Part shown: positions 34,683 to 42,396 of the stretch, in pieces | Position numbering within the stretch: position 1 is the stretch's first letter | Layout of the letters: every line of letters begins with the position of its first letter | DNA from: KBS-96 sp049585195 | GTDB lineage: Bacteria; Acidobacteriota; Terriglobia; Bryobacterales; Bryobacteraceae | NCBI GenBank assembly: GCA_049585195.1 | Contig: JBAUZG010000282.1 | Coordinates: forward strand, 1-51,627 | Direction: 5' to 3' | Length of the DNA stretch: 51,627 nt | Program-made: the position numbers and the translations under genes | The notes under the pieces: model-generated | Told to the model about the DNA's origin: nothing | The model's input: the letters and a program-made list of their open reading frames with translations, nothing else | Database searches by the model: none

Positions 34683-34981
34683 GCAGCCGACCGGTTCGAT
34701 TCCACCCCGCCGCGTTAGACGAAACTGAAGCCGCCTTAGACTGGGACCGGCGGCGAAGTATTCGAGCTGCCGAGATGTTTCTGCATGAGCTTGACCACGC
34801 CGTAAAACGAATTGAAGTTGATCCCGGCCAATTCCCCGAGCATCTTTTTGGAAAGCGGCGGGTGGTGCTACGCAGGTTTCCTTATCTCGTGATTTTTCGC
34901 GTGACCACTGCTGGTGTGGAAGTGATTGGCGTGGCGCACGGACATCGGCGCCCGGGCTATTGGCGAAATCGTGTTGAATGA
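34679..34981 (+). CDS. RelE/ParE-family toxin
   Basis: The 100-residue basic protein has the RelE/ParE fold signature: FHPAALDETEAALDWDRRRS (first helices), FPEHLFGKRRVVLRRFPYLV and FRVTTAGVEVIGVAHGHRRPGYW. The C-terminal H-RRPGYW motif is usual in this subfamily. Members inhibit translation by mRNA cleavage or poison gyrase; the sequence alone does not decide. It starts with GTG overlapping the antitoxin stop. The pair lies between a hydrolase and mtaB, unlinked to visible mobile DNA. Confidence 0.87.
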   Translation: MSSRPVRFHPAALDETEAALDWDRRRSIRAAEMFLHELDHAVKRIEVDPGQFPEHLFGKRRVVLRRFPYLVIFRVTTAGVEVIGVAHGHRRPGYWRNRVE

Positions 34982-35080
34982 CACCGGAGCGTTTGAGGCC
35001 CGGTGAAAGAGCCGCTTGGGCATTTCCATGGCGACGCGCTGAGTCGCCTTACTACACTGGTATTGCGGCTGACGCGTTAC

Positions 35081-36388
35081 ATGAAGCGGTTTTATGTACA
35101 AAGTTTTGGCTGCCGGGCCTCCCAGGCCGATGGCGCGGGCATCGAAGCGGCTCTTGGCGCAAGAGGCTTGCTGCGTGTTTCGGACGAAGCTGAGGCTGAT
35201 CTTGTTGTCTTGAATACGTGTACCGTCACATCGAGCGCCGACGCCGACGCCCGCCATGCGATTCGGCGATTGCGCCGCGAAAATCCAAGCGCAAAAATCC
35301 TCGTCACCGGCTGTTACGCTCAGCGCGCCCCGGAGGAGCTGGCTCACATGGAAGGGGTTACCTGGGTTGCGGGCAATTCTCATAAGGCGGCGATCGCCGA
35401 CATCGTTCTCGATGGCGATGCCGGTGCCGAACTGTATCACGGACAGGTGTTTGTAGGGGATATCGCGAACACCCGGGATTTCGTCGCAGCGCCCGTGCTG
35501 AATGCTTACGCCGATCGCTCGCGACCCACGTTAAAGGTCCAGGACGGATGCAGCAATAAGTGTTCGTTTTGCATTATCCCGAGCGTGCGCGGCCGCAGCC
35601 GCAGCGCCAGTCTTTCGAGCGTGCTTGATCAAGTGCAAGAGCTATCGAGTCGTTATGCCGAAGTGGTTATAAGCGGAATCAATTTAGGCCGGTGGGGTAG
35701 AGATCTGCCCGGCGATCTTCGGTTCGTGGATTTGATTCGCCGCATTCTGGAACAAACGCGCCTTCAGCGGCTCCGCATCAGCTCGGTTGAGCCGATGGAC
35801 TGGAATATCGAGCTGCTTTCGTTGATGGCGGCCGAATCGCGTATCGCGAGACATGTTCACATTCCGCTCCAATCGGGCTCGGATTTCGTGCTGAAGCGAA
35901 TGTTTCGCAAATACCGTGTCCGTCACTACGCCTCGCGTCTCGAGCTCGCGTACAAGCTGATGCCTGATGCCGCTATCGGCGCCGATGTAATGACCGGATT
36001 TCCGGGCGAGAGCGATCGCGAATTCGACGAAACGGTTCAATTCATTCGAAGACACCCGTTTACATATCTCCACGTATTCACTTACTCGGAGCGCCCAGGC
36101 ACCGCCGCGTCCCTTTATCCCGATCAGGTTCCTGTCGCTATGCGCCGCGAGCGTACCGCTGTCTTGCGCCGGCTCTCGGACGAAAAAAACGAGGCTTTCC
36201 GGCGTAAGATGATCGGCTCGAGACTATCGTGCGTAACTCTTCATGAAAACAAAGCCCTGAGCACAAATTTTCTTCCAGTCGACCTCGCCGAGCCGCGTGC
36301 GGCCAATCAAATTGCAGATCTCGACATTGGCTCCTTGTCGCCCGGGGGCCTTCGCGAGGCTTCGCTCTTTCAGGTGTTGTCTAATTAG
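35081..36388 (+). CDS. mtaB: tRNA (ms2t6A37) methylthiotransferase MtaB
   Basis: MtaB converts t6A at tRNA position 37 to ms2t6A using two [4Fe-4S] clusters and SAM. The N-terminal MTTase cysteines are in SFGCRASQADG, LNTCTVTSSAD and VTGCYAQRAPEE; the radical-SAM triad is CSNKCSFCIIPSVRGRSRS. Then SGINLGRWG, RISSVEPMDWN, HIPLQSGSDFVLKRM, and GADVMTGFPGESDREFDET complete the family pattern, with a TRAM-like C-terminus. ATG 35081 gives MKRFYVQSFGCRAS and 435 residues; the longer frame from 35003 adds 26 unrelated residues. This family is distinguished from MiaB by the SFGCRASQADG start. Confidence 0.9.
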   Translation: MKRFYVQSFGCRASQADGAGIEAALGARGLLRVSDEAEADLVVLNTCTVTSSADADARHAIRRLRRENPSAKILVTGCYAQRAPEELAHMEGVTWVAGNSHKAAIADIVLDGDAGAELYHGQVFVGDIANTRDFVAAPVLNAYADRSRPTLKVQDGCSNKCSFCIIPSVRGRSRSASLSSVLDQVQELSSRYAEVVISGINLGRWGRDLPGDLRFVDLIRRILEQTRLQRLRISSVEPMDWNIELLSLMAAESRIARHVHIPLQSGSDFVLKRMFRKYRVRHYASRLELAYKLMPDAAIGADVMTGFPGESDREFDETVQFIRRHPFTYLHVFTYSERPGTAASLYPDQVPVAMRRERTAVLRRLSDEKNEAFRRKMIGSRLSCVTLHENKALSTNFLPVDLAEPRAANQIADLDIGSLSPGGLREASLFQVLSN

Positions 36389-36391
36389 CCA

Positions 36392-37132
36392 ATGCCTGGT
36401 TTCACAGTTCGCGCGCTGCTGCCGTTGACCCTGCTCCTGCCCGTCTTCCTCGCGGCGCAGCAGCCATGTGTGTTCACGGAGCCCGTGGCTGTGCTCAAGA
36501 TTCATCACGTGAAAGGTAATCCGGATCTCTCGGTTGATGCGGATTCGAAACCATGGCATCGCGCGAGCCAAACCATCCTCGACAAAGACTGCCACAAACA
36601 GGCCACGTATGAGCAGGCGCGCACGCTCATACGGGCCTTCTGGACCGATCAGTACGTTTACTTTCTCGTTCAATGCCGCTATTCGACGCTGAACCTTTTC
36701 TTGCCCGCCAACAACAGCCAGCCGCGCAATAAACTCTGGGACCGGGATGTCGTAGAGCTTTTTATTGGCTCCGACTGGAAAGACATCAAGCACTATCGAG
36801 AGTTTGAGGTTGCGCCGACTGGCGATTGGATCGATCTTGCCATCGACCTGAACAAGAATAGCTATGACCGGACGTGGCGATCAGGCTGGCGGACGATGGC
36901 GAGGATCGATGAGGCTCAGAAGCTATGGTATGCGGCGTGCCGCATTCCGCTCGCTTCCATTACCTCTGAAGCAGTGCATCCCGGCACACGCTGGCGCATG
37001 AATCTGTACCGAATAGACGGCCCAAGCCCCCACGCCAATCGTCACTTCATGTGCTGGCAGCCCATCTGTACGCCGGAACATCCGAGCAATCACACTCCGG
37101 AACACTTCGGCACGCTCGTTTTCGACAAGTAA
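36392..37132 (+). CDS. Secreted carbohydrate-binding family 9-like protein
   Basis: The 246-residue product begins MPGFTVRALLPLTLLLPVFL, a signal peptide. It continues as a CBM9-like (DOMON-type) beta sandwich: SVDADSKPWHRASQT, LIRAFWTDQYVYFLVQCRY, WDRDVVELFIGSD, YREFEVAPTGDWIDLAID, and MNLYRIDGPSPHANRHFM. These match the stand-alone carbohydrate-binding family 9 proteins common in Acidobacteriota. It starts four bases after mtaB and is followed by genes in the opposite orientation. A glycan-binding or sensing role is inferred; no catalytic residues are evident. Confidence 0.85.
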   Translation: MPGFTVRALLPLTLLLPVFLAAQQPCVFTEPVAVLKIHHVKGNPDLSVDADSKPWHRASQTILDKDCHKQATYEQARTLIRAFWTDQYVYFLVQCRYSTLNLFLPANNSQPRNKLWDRDVVELFIGSDWKDIKHYREFEVAPTGDWIDLAIDLNKNSYDRTWRSGWRTMARIDEAQKLWYAACRIPLASITSEAVHPGTRWRMNLYRIDGPSPHANRHFMCWQPICTPEHPSNHTPEHFGTLVFDK

Positions 37133-37144
37133 GGGCGGCTGAGT

Positions 37145-37891
37145 TTACGCCGTTGTTGCCGCTGGTCCGACGTGGTTCTCGAAAGCCACCGGCGGATTGT
37201 ACATCAGTATGCGTCCGCAGCTTTCGCAGTACATGATCGTGCCGCCCAGCTTCAATTCCTGCAGAAATTGTGGCCGAAGCGTAATCATGCAGGTATCGCA
37301 TCGGCCGTCAACGGCTTCGGCTACGACGGTCCCTCGTGTCTTTCGGCGTATGCGTTCGTAGTCGGCATACAAGCTAGCCCCCATCTTTGCCTTGATGCTG
37401 TTCCGTTCTGCAAGACTTTCGTCGACGGCTTTCTTGTCACTCGCCATCTTCTCTCGCGCCCGGCTTTTCTCTTTTTCGACCAGTTCCGACTCCCGCTCCA
37501 ATTCTTGCTCCGCGGCCTTCACATTTGCGTCAAGCGGTTCCGACTGCTCCATTAAATCCAGAATCTTGTCCTCGGATTTTCGAATCTCGTTTTCGCAATA
37601 GGAGATTTCGTGCTGGAACGCGCGGTACTGCTCGTTGGTTTTCGTCTGGAGCATTTGATCTTTCAACTTCGAGATCTTTTGCTCGTTAACCTGGATATCG
37701 CCTTCGAGCTTCTTACGCTCACGCTGGTTTGCTGCCAGGGCTGCGCGATCGGCCTCGACGCGGCGCTTATGCGATTCGAGCGTTCTCTCTATTTCAGATA
37801 TCTGTCGTGGAAGAGTTCGAATCTCGTTCTCGAGACCAGCTATCTTGCGGTCCAGCGATTGCAGCCGGACGACGAGCGCAAGTTCGTCCAT
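37145..37891 (-). CDS. Coiled-coil protein with C4-type zinc ribbon
   Basis: This protein (248 residues from ATG 37891) has a long helical hairpin (about residues 1-190) rich in Glu, Lys and Arg, followed by a C-terminal zinc ribbon GRCDTCMITLRPQFLQEL and YCESCGRILMY. This architecture (DUF164, zf-RING_7-like) is widespread in bacteria. The ORF can extend seven codons to a GTG at 37912. It is on the minus strand, 48 bp downstream of the CRTAC1 gene. The role is unknown; nucleic-acid or protein binding has been proposed for the family. Confidence 0.85.
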   Translation of the reverse strand: MDELALVVRLQSLDRKIAGLENEIRTLPRQISEIERTLESHKRRVEADRAALAANQRERKKLEGDIQVNEQKISKLKDQMLQTKTNEQYRAFQHEISYCENEIRKSEDKILDLMEQSEPLDANVKAAEQELERESELVEKEKSRAREKMASDKKAVDESLAERNSIKAKMGASLYADYERIRRKTRGTVVAEAVDGRCDTCMITLRPQFLQELKLGGTIMYCESCGRILMYNPPVAFENHVGPAATTA

Positions 37892-37939
37892 CACTGTTGT
37901 GGATTCTAGCACGCCCGCCTTTCGAAGGCCTGATCGGAC

Positions 37940-39610
37940 CTACGAATCTACACGTAGCCCGAATCCTTCGCTCACCGTGTAGCGTAAGCCGCTCCGAACG
38001 TTCTTGAATTCCTGCACCAGGCCGCTGGGCCATTCGATCACAACAAGATTGACTAGACCGTGCTTACCAGTGCCGAAAGTGACTGGCAGTTCCGACTGCG
38101 AGAGATAACTCGATCCGCTCTTTACATGCCGCGAGGCGGTGCGCCCCTCGCCGTAGTGGATCCTAACTCGGCTACCGATCGCGCTGCGGTTCGATTTCGT
38201 TCCTACCAGGTTCAGTCGAAGGCTCCTGTTACCGCCGTATTGATCGTTGCGGTACAAAAACGCGGGTCCGCGATTGGTCGTGATCAGGATGTCCAGATCG
38301 CCATCGTTATCTATATCGCCATACGCGGCGCCGCGCCCGATTTTCGGATTGGCAAAACCGCCGCCGACCTCGTAGGCGACATCGCGCAAACCACCGTGGC
38401 CGTCATTCATGAACAGATGAGGCTGTTGGGCGTAGGGAGTGTCCGTTACCTTTTCCATCAGATCGTCGATATGCCCGTCCACGACGAGTAAATCGAGATT
38501 CCCATCGAGATTCGCGTCAAAGAAAAAGCACCCGAAACCAAGACTGTGAAGCGTATCGCGGCCGAGATTGGTTTCCGGAGCCAGATCAGAGAAGGAACCG
38601 TCGCCGCTGCCGCGGTAGAGCGCCAGCATCTCGCGATCGAAATTTGTCACAACCACGCTCGATCGCCCCGAATTGTCGAAATCCGCGGCGTCCACACCCA
38701 TCCCGGCGCGGGCTTTACCGTCGGCGCTGAAGGCCACTCCGGCTCGCAAAGCCACTTCCTGAAAGGCCCCGTTTCGCCCGTTGCGATAGAGCTTATTGGG
38801 CTGCGTATCGTTGGCGACAAACAGGTCGGGCCAGCCGTCTCGGTCGTAGTCGATCATCGCCACACCCAGCGATTTCGAGCTGCTATCGAATACGCCCGCC
38901 TTGGCCGTTACATCCTCGAAAGTACCGTCGCCACGGTTGTGAAATAGCCAGCAGGTCGTTCCATGATATGCCTCTGGCGTGCAATACGACTTATGCAGTC
39001 CGTCGGCGCTGCAGAAGATGTCCGTTTCCGGCGACCATCGAACGTAGTTGCAGACGAAGAGATCGAGCCAGCCGTCCCGGTCGTAATCGAACCACAAACA
39101 CGAAGACGAAAAACCAAGCCGGTTGCCTAGCCCGCTCTGTTTCGTGACGTCCTCGAAGACTCCGCGCCCAGTGTTTTTTAACAGCCGGTTTTGCCCAACG
39201 CCGGTGACATAGATGTCGGCAAACCCATCGTTGTTGTAGTCGCCAACGGCTACGCCCAGTCCGTACATTTTCACGTCAAGACTCGCCTTCCGCGTGACAT
39301 CCGAGAAGGTGCCATCTCGATTGTTCCGGTACAGGCGCAGAGAACTGTGCGCGCTCTGTCCTCTATCGTGTCCGGGCCAGTCGCAGCCATCCACGAAGAG
39401 TATGTCTTGCCATCCGTCGTTGTCGTAGTCGAGAAACGCGCAGCCGGGACCTAAGGTCTCGGGAAGATATTTTTTCCCGAATGCCCCGCTGTGATGATCG
39501 AAACGAATGCCTGCTTGCCGCGTGACATCGCTCAGGCGGAACCCCGGATCGGCCTCCGCGCCCAATAACGGAGCCGCCATAAGGCTCTGCAAAAAACTAC
39601 GCCGCTTCAT
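37940..39610 (-). CDS. CRTAC1-family FG-GAP/ASPIC-UnbV protein, exported
   Basis: The 556-residue protein has an arginine-rich signal (MKRRSFLQSLMAAPLLGA, KRR variant of a Tat motif), then repeated FG-GAP/VCBS beta-propeller blades with calcium-loop patterns such as DYDNDGWQDILFVDG, DYNNDGFADIYVTG, DYDRDGWPDLFVAND, and DIDNDGDLDIL. The C-terminal ASPIC/UnbV domain is visible (SNRSAIGSRVRIHYGEGRTA, FGTGKHGLVNLVVIEWPSG). It starts 17 bp after the response regulator and may be part of the same transcript. These proteins are abundant in Acidobacteriota and are thought to be surface binding or calcium-dependent adhesion proteins. Confidence 0.9.
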   Translation of the reverse strand: MKRRSFLQSLMAAPLLGAEADPGFRLSDVTRQAGIRFDHHSGAFGKKYLPETLGPGCAFLDYDNDGWQDILFVDGCDWPGHDRGQSAHSSLRLYRNNRDGTFSDVTRKASLDVKMYGLGVAVGDYNNDGFADIYVTGVGQNRLLKNTGRGVFEDVTKQSGLGNRLGFSSSCLWFDYDRDGWLDLFVCNYVRWSPETDIFCSADGLHKSYCTPEAYHGTTCWLFHNRGDGTFEDVTAKAGVFDSSSKSLGVAMIDYDRDGWPDLFVANDTQPNKLYRNGRNGAFQEVALRAGVAFSADGKARAGMGVDAADFDNSGRSSVVVTNFDREMLALYRGSGDGSFSDLAPETNLGRDTLHSLGFGCFFFDANLDGNLDLLVVDGHIDDLMEKVTDTPYAQQPHLFMNDGHGGLRDVAYEVGGGFANPKIGRGAAYGDIDNDGDLDILITTNRGPAFLYRNDQYGGNRSLRLNLVGTKSNRSAIGSRVRIHYGEGRTASRHVKSGSSYLSQSELPVTFGTGKHGLVNLVVIEWPSGLVQEFKNVRSGLRYTVSEGFGLRVDS

Positions 39611-39627
39611 TTACACTGCCGCCGCGG

Positions 39628-40257
39628 TTACTGAGGCGCCACCAACCCCTTTCGGATCGCAAACAAAACCAGTTCGGCAGTTCTGTGAATGTTCATTTTT
39701 TCCATTAGATTGGCGCGGTGCACCGATACGGTGTTCACGCTGAGATCGAGAATCGCCGCGATTTCCTTATTCGATTTGCCTTGCGCGATCAATTGCAGGA
39801 CTTGCTTCTCGCGCGCAGTCAGTTTCTCCAGCTCGTCATCAGTGTCGCCAGCCGGATATTTCAGTCCGGCCGCCAGATAACGCCGCCCTTCCGCAACCGC
39901 CTTTATCGCGCCAACGAGATCTACATCGACTGCGTTCTTGAGCAAGTAACCACGGGCGCCCGCGTCCAGTGCATTTCGCACGTAGTTGTCGTCGGCATGC
40001 ATGCTGAGAACAAGAACTGATGTGCCCGGCACATGCTTGACAATCTCCTTCGTGGCTTGGACTCCGTCCAGTTCGGGCATGGCCAAATCCATAACAACGA
40101 CTTTGGGCCGCAGCTTCTGGGCCATTTCCAGAGCCTCGATGCCATTACTGGCTTCGCCCACGACGCGTATATAGGAATCGTCTTCGAGGATTCGGCGGAA
40201 TCCCCGCCTGACTAACGTGTGGTCGTCGGCAAGCAAGACAGTTATTTCATCAATCAT
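39628..40257 (-). CDS. NarL/FixJ-family response regulator
   Basis: This two-domain regulator has a receiver with Asp11/Asp12 (LLADDHTL), phosphoacceptor Asp57 (VVVMDLAMPELDG) and conserved Lys in YLLKNA, followed by a LuxR-type helix-turn-helix (LTAREKQVLQLIAQGKSNKE, IAAILDLSVNTVSVHRANLM). The 209-residue form starts at ATG 40257, which overlaps the kinase stop by eight bases; a TTG at 40266 would add three residues. It is the cognate partner of the kinase. Target genes are unknown; the adjacent CRTAC1 gene is a candidate. Confidence 0.92.
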   Translation of the reverse strand: MIDEITVLLADDHTLVRRGFRRILEDDSYIRVVGEASNGIEALEMAQKLRPKVVVMDLAMPELDGVQATKEIVKHVPGTSVLVLSMHADDNYVRNALDAGARGYLLKNAVDVDLVGAIKAVAEGRRYLAAGLKYPAGDTDDELEKLTAREKQVLQLIAQGKSNKEIAAILDLSVNTVSVHRANLMEKMNIHRTAELVLFAIRKGLVAPQ

Positions 40258-41644
40258 GGGTGACAACCTGTGATTCCTGATTTCCTTGCGTCATGTAAGC
40301 CTGTCCCTGTTCCTGAGGAAGAGGAATGCGCAATACTACCAAAGTACCCCCGCCGGACGCCCTGGATATCTTAACCTCGCCTCGCATCAGCCCGGCCCTT
40401 TCGGTCATGGCAATCAGGCCCAAGCCGGTTGGCCGATGCTTCCTGTCCTGAGCGATGCCAGTGCCGAAATCCCGAATGGCGATCGTGAGCTCGAAAGGCT
40501 CAAAATTCAACGTTACCTCGGCAGATTTTGTGTGAGCGTGCTTCGCCACGTTGTTCAGCGCCTCCTGGACAATGCGAAAACAATGTATAGCCGCTTGGCC
40601 CGTAATGGTTTGGATGTCGCCCGAAACGTCAAGGGAGGTCGCGATGCCCGTCTGTTTCTGAAAGAGTTGCAGGTACCAGTCAAGCCCCTTCACGAGTCCA
40701 TAGTCGTCCAGTACGGTGGGGTGCAACATCTGCGAGAGCCCTCGCATCTTTTCCAATGTCTGCTGCGTGATCTCGCGCACTTCGGTGAGCTCTTCGCGGA
40801 ACGGTGAATCGGGCGGCAGGCCTTTCCGCTCAGCCCGGCTCAGCATGGCGCCCACAGCCGTGAGGATTTGGCCGAATTCATCGTGCAGCTCGCGGGAAAC
40901 GGAACGAAGCACTTCCTCCTGCACCGTAATAAGCTTGGCGGCGAGTACGCGGCGTTGCTGGGCCAACGAGTTCATCGCAGCAAATATCCGCCGATTCGAG
41001 AGGATCATTCCCAGGCCGGTTACGGCGATTCCGGCTAACATCGCAATCAGGAACGCATAAATGTCCCGCTGCACCCGGTTGTAGATCTCGGCGACTCGGG
41101 CGGCGGCTTCCTCCTCGGCGACATTGTTTTGAATTAGCAGTCGCGCCACAAGAGCGGAAAGCGTGGATTGTTGAGCGGAGAGCGAGACGGCCGCCATTTG
41201 TTGTGCCTGGGCTGTGTGGCCTGTTTTGGCAAGTGCGAACATTTGATCGGTTGTCTGCCAGAACTGGCGCATAACGTTTTCGAGTTGGCGCTGCTGCTCC
41301 GGAAGGCGATTCTCCGGGGAGAGCCGGCTCTCCATCCGCAGGGCGTCTTCAAGGTCGGAACGTTTGCCGGCAAGTTCATTCTCGTAAGCAACCAAACCAT
41401 ACGGCTCATCCCCTGCGGCCATGTCACGCAGAGCGAGGCCAATCTGACTGAGATCGTTTTGCATTCGAAGGAGTTGAAGCGAATCGCGCCGGTTCCGGTC
41501 GATGATTGTGGTTTGCAGCTCGCGCAACCCGCGTAGTTGGCGCAGCGTGTACCAGGAATAAACTGTGACTGCGAACAGCGTAACGAACAGGCCTATCAAT
41601 AGACGAGCGGTCGGCGATTGTGACACTGCCCGGGAGTCTGCCAT
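40250..41644 (-). CDS. NarX-type sensor histidine kinase (HisKA_3)
   Basis: The 464-residue kinase has a membrane helix at about 14-32, a periplasmic helical region, a second helix at about 197-215, and the cytoplasmic kinase. The phosphorylated His254 is in RELHDEFGQILTAVGAML, the HisKA_3 form. The ATPase half shows VQEALNNVAKHAHTKSAEVT (N box) and DFGTGIAQDRKHRPTGLGLI (G box). The periplasmic module is of the CHASE3/4HB type by its helical character; the stimulus is not known. It overlaps the response-regulator gene by eight bases. Confidence 0.92.
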   Translation of the reverse strand: MADSRAVSQSPTARLLIGLFVTLFAVTVYSWYTLRQLRGLRELQTTIIDRNRRDSLQLLRMQNDLSQIGLALRDMAAGDEPYGLVAYENELAGKRSDLEDALRMESRLSPENRLPEQQRQLENVMRQFWQTTDQMFALAKTGHTAQAQQMAAVSLSAQQSTLSALVARLLIQNNVAEEEAAARVAEIYNRVQRDIYAFLIAMLAGIAVTGLGMILSNRRIFAAMNSLAQQRRVLAAKLITVQEEVLRSVSRELHDEFGQILTAVGAMLSRAERKGLPPDSPFREELTEVREITQQTLEKMRGLSQMLHPTVLDDYGLVKGLDWYLQLFQKQTGIATSLDVSGDIQTITGQAAIHCFRIVQEALNNVAKHAHTKSAEVTLNFEPFELTIAIRDFGTGIAQDRKHRPTGLGLIAMTERAGLMRGEVKISRASGGGTLVVLRIPLPQEQGQAYMTQGNQESQVVTHD

Positions 41645-41762
41645 TTGTACTAGCCTTCGTTGGTGATTCTAACTGGTCTTGAGGATCGCCGTCCTATCGA
41701 GGCCGGCAGGCCCGGCCACTACAACTGATCTCGCCGCCCTGTAGGGGCGAGGACTGCCTCAC

Positions 41763-42251
41763 CTAATAGACCGTAAAGCAGAATGCGGTGTTTTCACCTT
41801 CCGGCGAGAGACAATACTCGCCATTTTCGAGGTATTCGGCCGCTTCGACGCGAACCAATCCCGGCGCCAGGTCGCGTACCGATGTGTGATACGATTTAAC
41901 CCCTTTGCCTCTTTTCTTAATTGCAATCTGCCGGTGACCGCCGCTGATTTCAAACCGGTAGAGACCGAGGCTGGACGGAACCAACCGGTCCGGTGCCATC
42001 AAAAAAATCGGCTCGGCCAAAGGTGTGCGCGCCGAAGAAGTCTCTCCGCTCACCGAGAAGATCTGATCGTCCTTCTTCGATGTTTGCGACGCCGTTACTA
42101 CCTCTGTTTCGACAAGGTTGTCGGCATGCAGCAAGTAAGGTATGTCTTTCTTGGGCGGAACCGGTCCCTTGTACTTTTCGTCATCGGCGCGAACCAGAGT
42201 GAAAGGAGGGAGAGCCAATGCGGAGACTAGAACCTTTCGGCGGGTCAACAT
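41763..42251 (-). CDS. Small exported protein of unknown function
   Basis: I recognise no family. From ATG 42251 the 162-residue chain begins MLTRRKVLVSALALPPFTLV, a signal with an arginine pair resembling a weak Tat motif, followed by a beta-rich domain (FRFEISGGHRQIAIK type segments, EYCLSPEGENTAFCFTVY at the end). A longer in-frame start at 42323 adds 24 residues ahead of the signal and is rejected. It lies 118 bp upstream of the kinase in the same orientation, so it may be an accessory of that system, but this rests on position only. Confidence 0.7.
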   Translation of the reverse strand: MLTRRKVLVSALALPPFTLVRADDEKYKGPVPPKKDIPYLLHADNLVETEVVTASQTSKKDDQIFSVSGETSSARTPLAEPIFLMAPDRLVPSSLGLYRFEISGGHRQIAIKKRGKGVKSYHTSVRDLAPGLVRVEAAEYLENGEYCLSPEGENTAFCFTVY

Positions 42252-42396
42252 AGGTTTAGTTTGCCATTCCGTTAGCGGGATCTCACAATTGAGATGACGT
42301 TCGCCGCAGCCGGAGGATTTCAAAACGCCAGCCGTTTGGCCCTAACTCATTCTCCGAGAAAGATATAATCGAACAGAAGCTCCGGTTACCTGACCA

